NCBI GenBank assembly: GCA_033065855.1
Contig: JAVXUO010000576.1
Location: 1 to 64,000 of the forward strand
DNA length: 64,000 bases
Source: Escallonia rubra
Lineage: Eukaryota; Streptophyta; Magnoliopsida; Escalloniales; Escalloniaceae
Reading direction: 5' to 3'
Numbering within the stretch: the first letter of the stretch is position 1; each line of letters starts with the position of its first letter. Under the pieces are notes generated by a model, which had not been told where the DNA came from, searched no databases, and worked only from the letters and a program-made list of their open reading frames with translations. The translations under genes and the position numbers were made by a program. Shown in pieces: positions 45,394 to 56,700 of the stretch.

Positions 45394-46505
45394 GTAAGTA
45401 ATAGCAACAAGGAGAAGGCTCCAAGAAAAATTTGAAAAGGAAGAGTAACAAGCTAAATCATAAAGTGGAGTAAGCATTCCAAGATTATACATGCTATTTC
45501 AAATGAGGAGAGCCTCAAAGCTTGTCAAATAAAGCGAACTTCAAGAATGATCACTCGTGATCTACAATCCTTGGTAATTCATCAAATGGGTAAAACTTAA
45601 TGATGTTCTCAATTTTGTGCTATGTGCTAAATTTATATGTTATCAAGTATGCTTAAAATGTCAAATTTATAAAATAACTTGCTTGTTGAGAATTCATACG
45701 AAATATGATCTAAATTGTGAGTCCTTGATTGTTTACTTCTCTATACTATAATCTTGGATACTTTTAGGATTTAGATGACGATGTATGTCCTTTTTCACTT
45801 ATATTGGTAATATTGATTGTTGATGACCATCATTTGCTTTGTAGAAATTCCATGTTGAAATTATCTCATCTTAATACTTCACAATGTCATTCCTACATAC
45901 ACCCTTTTTGGTAATGCCAAAAAGAGATCATGACTCTGTATAGACATTTAGTTGTATTTGTTGGATATTGTTGTCATGCATTGATTGAGGAGAAGCATAC
46001 ATTAGGATGGAGTATGCATATGGTAACTTGATAGGGAGAGCTTACATGCTTGAATTTTATATTATCTTGTTACTCTTGAAATATACATAAAGTAGAAGAG
46101 ATTATTGAGCTACATTTCATATCTTTCTTTGGATCATGAAGGGACTCTTAATGTCATCCGTATAAGTTCATGAGTTATATGCACTTCATGCCATTATCTT
46201 GCTTATAACTATCTCTTCACACACATACCCTTGCCTTCTTGTTGATGACAAGTGGGGAGAAATAATCTTGATTCTATATGCTATATAATTGTGTGTTTGA
46301 GTAAACACTAGAGGAAGAGCATATATTGTTTTAGCTAAGGAAGGTAGCCATGAGCTTAATTGTTATATGAGATAGATTGACATATCTTGAGTATACTAGA
46401 GATGATTGAATGTTTTAAGTGAGATTGTTGAGCTTAATTGACTATCATATGATACATCTTACCTTATATAGAATCAATTTTTGTCATCATCAAAAAGGGG
46501 GAGAT
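45394..46505. other. Internal remnant of gag-only Copia element
   Basis: No protease, integrase or polymerase motif is visible in any frame. The sequence ends with TTTGTCATCATCAAAAAGGG, common just before Copia 3' LTRs, so most of pol was lost between gag and this tail. Confidence 0.6.
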
Positions 46506-47891
46506 TGTTAGCCCTTTGGTTGGATAACCTAGGCTTACATCTTGTTTTGATGATAACTACACATTGATTATGTTCTAAGGTGTGCTTTTAGTGTATTCTT
46601 AGTATGTATATACATGCACACTCATGAAGACACATTTGAGAAGTTTGATAGATGGATTAAAGCCAAATAAGCTTAAAGCTATAGTGGACATGCCATCGAA
46701 GCTTCATCAAGTCCAATGTCAAAGAGCAACAAAGAATGCATAGGCTAAGTTACTATCGATTATGATTGATCTTTACTATTATGTAACTAGTCTTGGTTTG
46801 ATGCTTGAATTGATGACTATGACCTAAAAAGACCTTAGGACACCTTGTGCATTGCATGTGAGTTCATAACCTTTCATACAAGTGTGTTTCTTGAAAATGA
46901 CTGAACTTTGAAGCTCACTCAGATTTTCTCAAGAATTTTTTTATATCTAATCTTTTCATATCTTGATAAAAAAATTCACTATCTTTCCAACGCAAAAAAC
47001 GGCACATCAATCCTATTTTTCTAAAAAACGTTATGCCCAATATAAGAAAGGGGGTTTCGCAAGACAATCGAGAAATGAGCAGTAAGGGAATGCGGTCGAC
47101 TCCATTCCCAATGCAGTCGACTTTATTGACCGTTGGGTGAGAAATAACAGCTAGTTTTGTCCAAAATCATGTCAAATCTTCACATAATGGCTATATTTGA
47201 TATCTTCTCTATATAAATGATTTGGGGCTTCATTATACACCATGGAAACCACATTCTAAGCCTCCATTCATTAGAGAAACATCAGGGCTCATAGATTAAA
47301 ATTTTCTCTCTTCATCTTTATGATTTCACATCATTAAAGAGAGCATCTTTGTGAGCAATTCTTTGATTGAGAGTGAGCATTCTTCAAATCATCAATTCCC
47401 TCATCTCTCTATTGTACTAGAGCTGTATTTGTACTCATTTCCTTTCAAGAGGGTTTCTTTGTACACATTTGATCTTTGTCAGAGGATTGTGATCAAGGCT
47501 TGGGTTTGTCAAGTCTTGGGTGAGCTTTGTGGATTCAAGGCTTGTGCTTGGTGTGGGGATATCACCAAGTGTTGTAAGGGTTTTGATCTTGACCCAGAAG
47601 AAGATTGTTGCTAGTGGATTCTAGTGCTCTTGCAAGGGACTTCCTTGAAGAGGTGGATGTAGACTTGAGGGTAATTCGAGCCGAACCATTTAAATCTTTT
47701 TGTCAAGTATCTCTAACTCAATCTCTTTACTTATTACTCTATAATTACTTGAGATTGTGTAGTTAGCATCTTGATTGAAGTACTCATTGGTTTGATTGAG
47801 ATTTATGATTGTGCTTAATTTAAATTCTCCATCAATTTTCAAAAACTCTATTCACCCCCCCCCCCCCTCTAGGGTTGTTTTATTGGTTTCG
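46506..47891 (+). repeat. 3' LTR of gag-only Copia element
   Basis: Matches the 5' LTR but carries about 260 bp (roughly 46722-46983) absent from it, either an insertion here or a deletion there. The C tract (47855-47867) is retained. Confidence 0.85.
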
Positions 47892-48951
47892 ATGTGCATA
47901 TTTTCTCGCTAAATCTAAAATTCTCTGGATACACAGACTCTTGGTGACGAAGGCTAGGGTTGTGCATTATGTCTAACCCTTTTTCTTAAGCCAATAGCCG
48001 TAATTGCATTTCTATAATTGACTCGATATTCAATGGTAACATTTTGACCATGAAGCTTTCTTGTGCTCAAATCACTTTTTTTTTTTGGTGGCATCATATT
48101 AAGTTTTTATAGGCTTGATAGAAGTGGAAGTTCATAGATGCACCATTGAGGGTTAAATCACTTATCTCTCAAGGGTTTGGAGAACAATCCAGAGCTTGAG
48201 ATAGACTTTTAGGTAAAACACTCTTCATCTTATTTACACACCTTAAGAGTTATTTGTCGTTAAACTAAAACTTTCTCGTGATATTTTTTTTACAGGAAAC
48301 AATAATCGTAGAGGGGCCTGAAATAACCTCTCCACTTTACTCTAGATACTATGACATTTCAGCTTTGGGTGATAAGAACACAATGCCACCGTTGCATAAT
48401 AAAGTCTCTTAGTGATAAAATGAAATTAAATGGATAATGGAGCAACTTTATTGATTTTTCAATAGCATGACAAGGAGGTTTGTTCAGTAGACTCAATCAA
48501 TGGCCGAGTGAAAAGTAGTTTTGCAAATTGTCTTATTTCGATCTTTTCTTTCGGGTTTGAGTCATTGTCTTATGAATGGGCTTAAATAGTTTTTATAAAT
48601 GTTTTCACTACGTAACTTTTAATACCTAATTTTTTGGATACACGAAAGAAGACTTTGAAACTTCAAAAAATATCAAAGCCGAGCAGCATTTAATTGCTCT
48701 TTTAGATTAGGGTAAGGTTTCATGGAATCTATTTTACTCATAAGCTTTAAAGTTGGTTTACTCTCATGCCCCAACCATTTAAAGTCATGTTACACACCGT
48801 TTGAAGCCATTTTTTTTAGATTGGATCTCAAAAGAAAACTGTAGATGAGTAGAGGACAAGTTGAGACAACATTAACAAAAAAATTAGACGATAAAACAAA
48901 TGAGCAAGTAAACTAGGTATATGTGTTATTTAACCCTTAAGTGACAGCTAA
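47892..48951. other. Intergenic, no feature recognised
   Basis: AT-rich, with no coding region recognised. Confidence 0.4.
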
Positions 48952-50283
48952 AAGCATGGCAAGTTCTTTCACTATGGTCATGATGAAGAAGGGCCGAGCA
49001 ATGCCTCCGATAACGTGCCAGAAGTCCAGAAGGGGAAAAAGAAGAAAGCCGAGTGTTGGAATCATTTCGACGTAGTTACGGTGGACGACACCCGAAAAGC
49101 TCGATGTAAGTACTGTCTTAAATTATTTTCGACTGGTAGTGGTAATGGACATCTTAACAGGCATTACCCTCAGTGTGCACCTCGACAAGGCCACGTCGAA
49201 CCTACCCAAACGCAGTTATCTTTTGACGGTAAGTTATTTGTTTATAATCAGCGAGAGCAAAGAGACGGTCTCGCTGAATTTGTTATTCATGATGAACAAC
49301 CTTTTTCTTTTGCCGATAATCCTAAGTACTCTAGATATATGAACACATACGTCCAACCTTTGTACAAAAAGGTTACTAGAAACACAACTAGATCCGATGC
49401 ACTCCGACAGTACAAGGCTGCTAAAGCACGCCTTATCGATTATTTCGATAAATTTGACGGTAAAGTTAGTCTTACTTCTGATATTTGGCAATCTCCTTAT
49501 ACTTTTGTTAGTTATTCTTGTGTGACCGCTCATTGGATTGATGCAGATTGGGTTATGCACAAGAGAATCATCGCTTTCGAGCACTTCCCTTATCCGCACG
49601 ATGGAATGAACATTGCTACTCTTATATTAAAAGCATGCAACACATTTAAAATTAAGGATAAGATTATGAGTGTTAGTTTTGATAATGCTTCTAATAATAA
49701 AGCTGCTGTTGCAGCTTTAAAGGAGACGCTTCAACCTGTACTTCATGGTGAAGTATTTCATGTTCGTTGTGTTTGTCACATTATTAATTTAATTGTTCAA
49801 GATGGTTTAGCTGCTGCAGGAGATATTCTGCTCAAACTGAGGGGTATGACAGCGTATGTTAATGGCTCGAGTTTGAGAACACAACAATTTAAAACGTTGT
49901 GTGTTCAATATAATATGTCTCGCAGGAGAGCAGTTACAGATGTGGTCCACAGGTGGAACTCTACATACCACATGCTTTTACACATTCTGGCATACCGAGA
50001 AGTCTACACGCATTTTCTACTAACCCAGTTCCCAGCCGGCTTGCCAACTCAAGAGGAATGGCAGATGGCCACATACCTAGCTGAATTTTTGGAGGTATTC
50101 TACACGTCTACCAATTTATTGTCTGGTATGTACTATCCCACCTCTCCTCTCGCTGTAATAGAAATTCTGAAGATGGCTACAATGTTAACAAAATGGAGAT
50201 ATATAGGACCCTTTAGGGAAATAGTACAAGTGATGGAGTGGTTGCCGGCAATCTTTCGCTGGCAATCTTTCGCTGGTTGTTGA
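48952..50283 (+). pseudogene. hAT-superfamily transposase (RICESLEEPER-like), truncated
   Basis: The N-terminus has a BED zinc finger: ECWNHFDVV, then C-K-Y-C and H-L-N-R-H-Y-P-Q-C. The catalytic-core region follows with SLTSDIWQSPYTFVSY, MSVSFDNASNNKAAVAALKE, HVRCVCHIINLIVQDGL and RWNSTYHML. The frame is open from after TAA at 48949 but has no in-frame ATG before the zinc finger; the first ATG (48956) is in another frame. At about 50200-50230 family similarity stops, and the RNaseH-like tail and C-terminal hAT dimerisation domain are missing. The usual family length is about 650-700 residues, against about 440 here. No TIRs were found around it. Either an exon is missing upstream or the start has been lost. 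Confidence 0.85.
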
Positions 50284-51384
50284 TTCGCCAGGGGCATGGT
50301 GGTGGTTCGACAGTGGGATGACGATCTGGTGTAGGCTCGATCTGTGGTGATGCCAGTGCTGTGATGATGCAGTGGGTAAAATCGTGATGATTTGGGTGAA
50401 TTTAATGGGGTTGCAGATTGTTGCGATTTGGTCTCTGTGTCTTTTTTTGTTACCGGTTTGCTTTCCCTTTGTCGTTTGGCACCGACGCCACCGGGATCTG
50501 CTGCTGGCTGGTGCAGCTGTTGCCACCGCCGGTCGTTTCTTGTCCTCAGGAGGTGAGGGGGCGGCTGTTGCAGCGGCCGGTGGTTTCTTCTTCTAAAGAA
50601 GAAGAAGGGAAAATTGAAAAAGAGGAGAAAAAAATTAAACTTGTCCAGACAATTTTGCCTAGAAAATTAAGAATTTGGACATAAGTTCTTACTTATTGCG
50701 AAATTGATACTACATATCTTTTTATGTAAATATTGAATATTTGAACTCTCAGGTGAGATTTTAGGATACTTTCGGGATACTAAAGTATATTTAACTTTAA
50801 AATTTGTATTACGCTGGCCATGATATGACACTGTTAACACTCTTTACTTTACTTTGTTAACAAAAACAGGAAGTGAGGATAAAAATGACTAAACTCAGCA
50901 AAAGTTTATGATTTTCTTTGTTCGTGTATATTAGTTCAGGATATAAGATTGGAATAACCAATTAGATAATGATTCACCAAATAGTAAGATTTTGTATTAC
51001 CCCATATTTTCTAACCAATTATTTTATTTCTTTAGCGATAATTTTTATAAGCAATATTTACTGTCGATTGGCTTAAGCGATATTTTTTGTAGCAACCATT
51101 AGCGACATTTTTAAATAACTGGAAGTTGTAGATTAGTGAAGCTGGGTACAATAGGCAATTAATGAGAGTTAAAGGGGGTTAGTCGAAAATTCTAATTGGT
51201 GTTATTAGATAATTATAAAGAAAATGATGTGATTTTTATTTTGTCAACACTTAATATTGGAAAGTCAGAAGAAGAAGAAGAGAGGGAAATAGGGAGGAAT
51301 ACTGGGTAACCGAAGAAAGGATGGAAGAGAAATTGGAGCAATTTATATCCCATTTTAGCTAGTTTCAGGATTAAAGGGAGAGGG
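50284..51384. other. Non-coding DNA after the hAT break point
   Basis: A GC-richer patch (50284-50600) contains a 14-bp tandem duplication at 50250-50277 and a perfect hairpin TTCTTCTTC-TAAA-GAAGAAGAA near 50585-50606. After 50690 it becomes AT-rich. A TTAGCGATA/AGCGACATT cluster (51035-51110) resembles CACTA subterminal repeats, but no element was defined. Confidence 0.4.
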
Positions 51385-51602
51385 TGTAATACCCCGAAAT
51401 TTTCTTTTCCTTGTGCGAAATTAATATTTTTGATTAATTAAGTTTGTGGTCTTTTTGTTCACATTAAGAAAATGAATTGAGACTGTTTCTGAAATTTTCG
51501 GTTGAATGAAAGTGGTTTCATTCGAATCAAAACTTATTGATTATAAAGTTTTTGAGTTCTGAAATATTCGGTCGAGGGAAAATAGTTTGGCTTCAAATAA
51601 AA

Positions 51603-52020
51603 ATAGTTTTCTGAAGTTTTAGTCGAATTTAAAAGGTTTTAGTCGACTAAAAGTGTTTTCGGTCGACTAAAAAGTATTTAAATTGTGTAAAAATTGTTTT
51701 CTGGACTTTTAGTCGAATTTAAAGTTTTAGTCGACTAAAAGAGTGATTTCAGTCGACTAAAAGTTTGGTCGATGAACAGTGATTTTTGAACAGCAACACA
51801 TGAACAGTAAATATGAACAGTGATTTTGAACAGTGTTTTGTGAACAGTGTTTTTGGAAAGCTTCGACTAAAAGTGAGTTTTAGTCGACTTAAAGTGTTTG
51901 ATTCGACTAAAAGTGGGTTTTTAGTCGACTAAAAGTGAAAAGAAAAAAAAAAAATTTCATTCGACTCAAATTTTGTGTTTTAGTCGACTCAAAGTGTGTT
52001 TTAGTCGACTCAAAGTGTTT
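51603..52020 (+). repeat. AGTCGACT palindrome subrepeats upstream of LTR TATA box
   Basis: Many copies of TTTTAGTCGACTAAAAGTG and variants (TTAGTCGACTCAAAGTG, ATTCGACTAAAAGTG) lie in the 400 bp before the TATA box. The core AGTCGACT is self-complementary. Every later unit has a shorter version of this block, and copy number varies between units. Confidence 0.85.
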
Positions 52021-52053
52021 CATTCGAATGCAAACTTAAAATTTTTGTCCCTC

Positions 52054-52062
52054 TATATAAAT
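52054..52062 (+). promoter_or_regulatory. LTR TATA box, repeated in every array unit
   Basis: CTCTATATAAATAG is preserved in all six visible copies, followed about 75 bp later by a GAGAGAGAGAGG leader stretch. This is the likely LTR core promoter; activity is inferred. Confidence 0.65.
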
Positions 52063-52821
52063 AGTGTTCTATTTTCATTTCTAGCCTTTTTTGGGATTCT
52101 TTGTTTCTTTTCTTCTCCTTTGTACGCGAGAGAGAGAGAGAGGAAGAGGAAGAGAAAGAGAGAGATTGGAGAAGATGGCTTGGAAATTTTGGAAGCTCTA
52201 AAGAGGAGCTTAAGGATTTGCTTAAGGATTTGTGACTCTCAAGACGCTTGATTAAGGTAAGGGTTTACTTCCGAAAATTTGAATCAGCGATGGACCAATC
52301 GCTCATGTGAGTCTTTAGTTTCTTTTTGGAAATCTGAACTTCTTCGAATTGAGTTAAGTGACGTTCTTTTCCCTTTGTTTTGACCATGGTTATGAATATC
52401 TCGTTGTCAATTCTATGACTTGTGAAAATCAAATTCCGTCAGATTTGTTTGACCTCAGAATATTGACGTATTGATATCGTCGTTTCAGTGATTTATGATC
52501 GTTATTATTTTCGTGAACTCCACTTATTGTTTGACGAGTTCGTTGTTTGATAATGTGATTTCGAAACCTTTGATTTTGGTTTGATTTGTCCGATATTTGA
52601 TAACGGTCATTTTGAGATTTTATTTTGGTGACTTTATGAGCCATGTCACAGTGTATGTGACTTATTTCCGACTTACCCACGTGGATTGAAACGCGGGCTA
52701 GCTCAGGGGAGTTGAGCTAGAGATCGCGATCTTACTTTCTGAACCGGCCTCATATGTCAGGAGTGACGTATGTGACCACTTTCTGAATGGCTCTCTAGTG
52801 TCTGTTTCGATAGTATCTGTT

Positions 52822-53085
52822 TCCGAACTCTGATATATTTTGGCATATGATATTCGGTCTGACATCTCTACTGTCTATTTTCGAACTCTGATATATTTTG
52901 GCATATGATATTCGGTCTGACATATCTAGTGTCTATTTCCGTACTCTGATATATTTTGGCAAATGATATTCGGTCTGACATATCTAGTGTCTATTTCCGT
53001 ACTCTGATATATTTTGGCATATGATATTCGGTCTGACATGTCTAGTGTCTATTTCTGTACTCTGATATAATTTGACAATTGAATT
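52822..53085 (+). repeat. 58-bp subrepeats within the LTR
   Basis: Four tandem copies and one degenerate copy of a unit built on AACTCTGATATATTTTGGCA, then TATGATATTCGGTCTGACAT, recur in every array unit (for example 54953-55212). In copies 2-6 the third repeat has TACGATATTCGATC, absent in copy 1. Confidence 0.88.
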
Positions 53086-53753
53086 TGGTCTAACCTCAAT
53101 TCAGTCGAAATTGGTGTGCCTTTGAAATATTGTCTGTGGAAACCTTTGTGTCTGTCTTTGTATTCAGAAGCGTTTTTCACATTCGAAATCTGGTTTGATT
53201 ATCTGTTCCGTTAAAAAAAATTTGGTGCTTCCGAAATTTTGTTTCTCTGTTATCTTTGGGTTCCGACTGATTGGTCCTTTGAGCGACCTTACTGAGCATT
53301 TGGCTCATTCCCTTATTGTTTTTGCTTTCAGGAGGTTAGTAGGTGGGATTTCAGATTTGAAGGGCTAGCTGTGTGACCAAAGTTAGCTGCCTTATTTCAG
53401 AGTTAGTATTGACATTTAAGTGTATTTAATTAGGACAAGTTGGTATTGTTTAGGTTTTGTTTTGAACTCCGTGTTGGAGTAAGTTTTTTGGATTGTATAA
53501 AAGTTTTGAGCCCTACGACAGTTATTGATGTACTCTTGGAGTTATTAGTGAATGCTCTGATTGACCGTTTGGGATATTATGATATTTTAAGGTTTTCTGA
53601 TTTCATTTGGGGGACTTTCGATATTGTTTCGTTTGGGTTTTTAGTGTATGCTCTGATTTACCAATTTGAAGTCTTCTGATAATTATGGAATTTTATATGA
53701 TCTCTGTGTATTTTGGCATTAACGCTCCGTAAATAAATCCGGGGCGTTACAGA

Positions 53754-53765
53754 TGGTATCAGAGC
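53754..53765 (+). other. Primer-binding site in array (first of five)
   Basis: TGGTATCAGAGC is complementary to the 3' end of initiator Met tRNA and lies two bases after the LTR end. The same motif is repeated in each unit. It is a retrotransposon priming site, not a tRNA gene. Confidence 0.85.
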
Positions 53766-56700
53766 TTAGGTTTGAGATTATGTAGACTCCTAAGCCTAAG
53801 ATATATGTGATTGGGATTAAACCTTGAAATGGTGGAATAAGTTTGGGGAATTTATTTCCTATTAGATTATAAGATTGAGATTTGAACAGTAATTTTGAAC
53901 AGTAAATATGAACAGTGATTTTGAACAGTGTTTTGTGAACAGTGTTTTTGGAAAGCTTCGACTAAAAGTGAGTTTTAGTCGACTTAAAGTGTTTGATTCG
54001 ACTAAAAGTGGGTTTTAGTCGACTTAAAGTGTTTGATTCGACTAAAAGTGGGTTTTTAGTAGACTAAAAGTGAAATGAAAAAAAAAAATAAAAAAAATTT
54101 CATTCGACTCAAAGTTTGTGTTTTAGTCGACTCAAAGTGTGTTTTAGTCGACTCAAAGTGTTTTATTCGAATGCAAACTTAAAATTTTTGTCCCTCTATA
54201 TAAATAGTGTTCTATTTTTCATTTCTAGCCTTTTTTGGGGTTCTTTGTTTCTTTTCTTCTACTTTGTACGAGAGAGAGAGAGGAAGAGGAAGAGAAAGAG
54301 AGAGATTGGAGAAGATGGCTTGGAAAATTTGGAAGCTCTAAGGAGGAGCTTAAGGATTTGTGACTCTCAAGAGGCTTGATTAAGGTAAGGGTTTACTTCC
54401 GAAAATTTGAATCAGCGATGGACCAATCGCTCATGTGAGTCTTTAGTTTCTTTTTGGAAATCTGAACTTCTTCGAATTGAGTTAAGTGACGTTCTTTTCC
54501 CTTTGTTTTGACCATGGTTATGAATATCTCGTTGTCAATTCTATGACTTGTGAAAATCAAATTCCGTCAGATTTGTTTGACCTCAGAATATTGACGTATT
54601 GATATCGTCGTTTCAGTGATTTATGATCGTTATTATTTTCGTGAACTCCACTTATTGTTTGACGAGTTCGTTGTTTGATAATGTGATTTCGAAACCTTTG
54701 ATTTTGGTTTGATTTGTCCGATATTTGATAACGGTCATTTTGAGATTTTATTTTGGTGACTTTATGAGCCATGTCACAGTGTATGTGACTTATTTCCGAC
54801 TTACCCACGTGGATTGAAACGTGGGCTAGCTCAGGGGAGTTGAGCTAGAGATCGCGATCTTACTTTCTGAACCGGCCTCATATGTCAGGAGTGACGTATG
54901 TGACCACTTTCTGAATGGCTCTCTAGTGTGTGTTTCGATAGTATCTGTTTCCGAACTCTGATATATTTTGGCATATGATATTCGGTCTGACATCTCTACT
55001 GTCTATTTTCGAACTCTGATATATTTTGGCATATGATATTCGGTCTGACATATCTAGTGTCTATTTCCGTACTCTGATATATTTTGGCATACGATATTCG
55101 ATCTGACATCTCTAGTGTCTACTTCCGAACTCTGATATATTTTGGCATATGATATTCGGTCTGACATGTCTAGTGTCTATTTCTGTACTCTGATATAATT
55201 TGACAATTGAATTTGGTCTGACCTGAATTCAGTCGAAATTGGTGTGCCTTTGAAATATTGTCTGTTGAAACCTTTGTGTCTGTCTTTGTATTCAGAAGCG
55301 TTTTTGACATTCGAAATCTGGTTTGATTATCTGTTCCGTTAAAACAAATTTGGTGCTTCCGAAATTTTGTTTCTCTGTTATCTTTGGGTTCCGACTGATT
55401 GGTCCTTTGAGCGACCTTACTGAGCATTTGGCTCATTCCCTTATTTTTTTTCCTTTCAGGAGGTTAGTAGGTGGGATTTCAGATTTGAAGGGCTAGCTGT
55501 GTGACCAAAGTTAGCTGCCTTATTTCAGAGTTAGTATTGACATTTAAGTGTATTTAATTAGGACAAGTTGGTATTGTTTAGGTTTTGTTTTGAACTCCGT
55601 GTTGGAGTAAGTTTTTGGATTGTATAAAAGTTTTGAGCCCTACGACAGTTATTGATGTACTCTTGGAGTTATTAGTGAATGCTCTGATTGACCGTTTGGG
55701 ATATTATGATATTTTAAGGTTTTCTGATTTCATTTGGGGGACTTTCGATATTGTTTCGTTTGGGTTTTTAGTGTATGCTCTGATTTACCAATTTGAAGTC
55801 TTCTGATAATTATGGAATTTTATATGATCTCTGTGTATTTCGGCATTAACGCTCCGTAAATAAATCTGGGGCGTTACAGATGGTATCAGAGCTTAGGTTT
55901 GAGATTATGTAGACTCCTAAGCCTAAGATATATGTGATTGGGATTAAACCTTGAAATGGTGGAATAAGTTTGGGGAATTTATTTCCTATTAGATTATAAG
56001 ATTGAGATTTGAACAGTAATTTTGAACAGTAAATATGAACAGTGATTTTGAACAGTGTTTTGTGAACAGTGTTTTTGGAAAGCTTCGACTAAAAGTGAGT
56101 TTTAGTCGACTTAAAGTGTTTGATTCGACTAAAAGTGGGTTTTTAGTCGACTAAAAGTGAAATGAAAAAAAAAAATAAAAACAATTTCATTCGACTCAAA
56201 GTTTGTGTTTTAGTCGACTCAAAGTGTTTTATTCGAATGCAAACTTAAAATTTTTGTCCCTCTATATAAATAGTGTTCTATTTTCATTTCTAGCCTTTTT
56301 TGGGGTTCTTTGTTTCTTTTCTTCTCCTTTGTACGAGAGAGAGAGAGGAAGAGGAAGAGAAAGAGAGAGATTGGAGAAGATGGCTTGGAAAATTTGGAAG
56401 CTCTAAGGAGGAGCTTAAGGATTTGTGACTCTCAAGAGGCTTGATTAAGGTAAGGGTTTACTTCCGAAAATTTGAATCAGCGATGGACCAATCGCTCATG
56501 TGAGTCTTTAGTTTCTTTTTGGAAATCTGAACTTCTTCGAATTGAGTTAAGTGACGTTCTTTTCCCTTTGTTTTGACCATGGTTATGAATATCTCGTTGT
56601 CAATTCTATGACTTGTGAAAATCAAATTCCGTCAGATTTGTTTGACCTCAGAATATTGACGTATTGATATCGTCGTTTCAGTGATTTATGATCGTTATTA

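Larger units (their letters stand above)
42439..47891 (+). mobile_element. Copia-type element with gag only, pol deleted
   Basis: LTRs lie at 42439-43573 and 46506-47891, both starting TGTTAGCCC. The 5' LTR is followed after two bases by the primer-binding site TGGTATCAGAGCC (43576). The purine tract AAAAAGGGGGAGAT directly precedes the 3' LTR. The internal region encodes gag remnants but no integrase, reverse transcriptase or RNase H. Flanks GTGTG (42434-42438) and ATGTG (47892-47896) may be a target duplication with one mismatch. Confidence 0.88.
51385..53751 (+). mobile_element. Complete LTR (2,367 bp) at the head of the array
   Basis: It starts TGTAATACCCCG and ends CGGGGCGTTACA, inverted ends matching at 10 of 12 bases, as in many large plant Gypsy LTRs. 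It is followed after two bases by TGGTATCAGAGC at 53754, an initiator-Met primer-binding site. A TATA box TATATAAAT is at 52054. No gag or pol follows; after about 130 bp of leader the sequence re-enters the LTR at a GAACAGT motif. The internal coding region is not in the window. Confidence 0.88.

Noticed and set aside
53754..53767. TGGTATCAGAGC motifs as part of tRNA genes
   Set aside because: Only the 12-base complement of the tRNA 3' end is present, right after LTR ends; no cloverleaf arms surround it.
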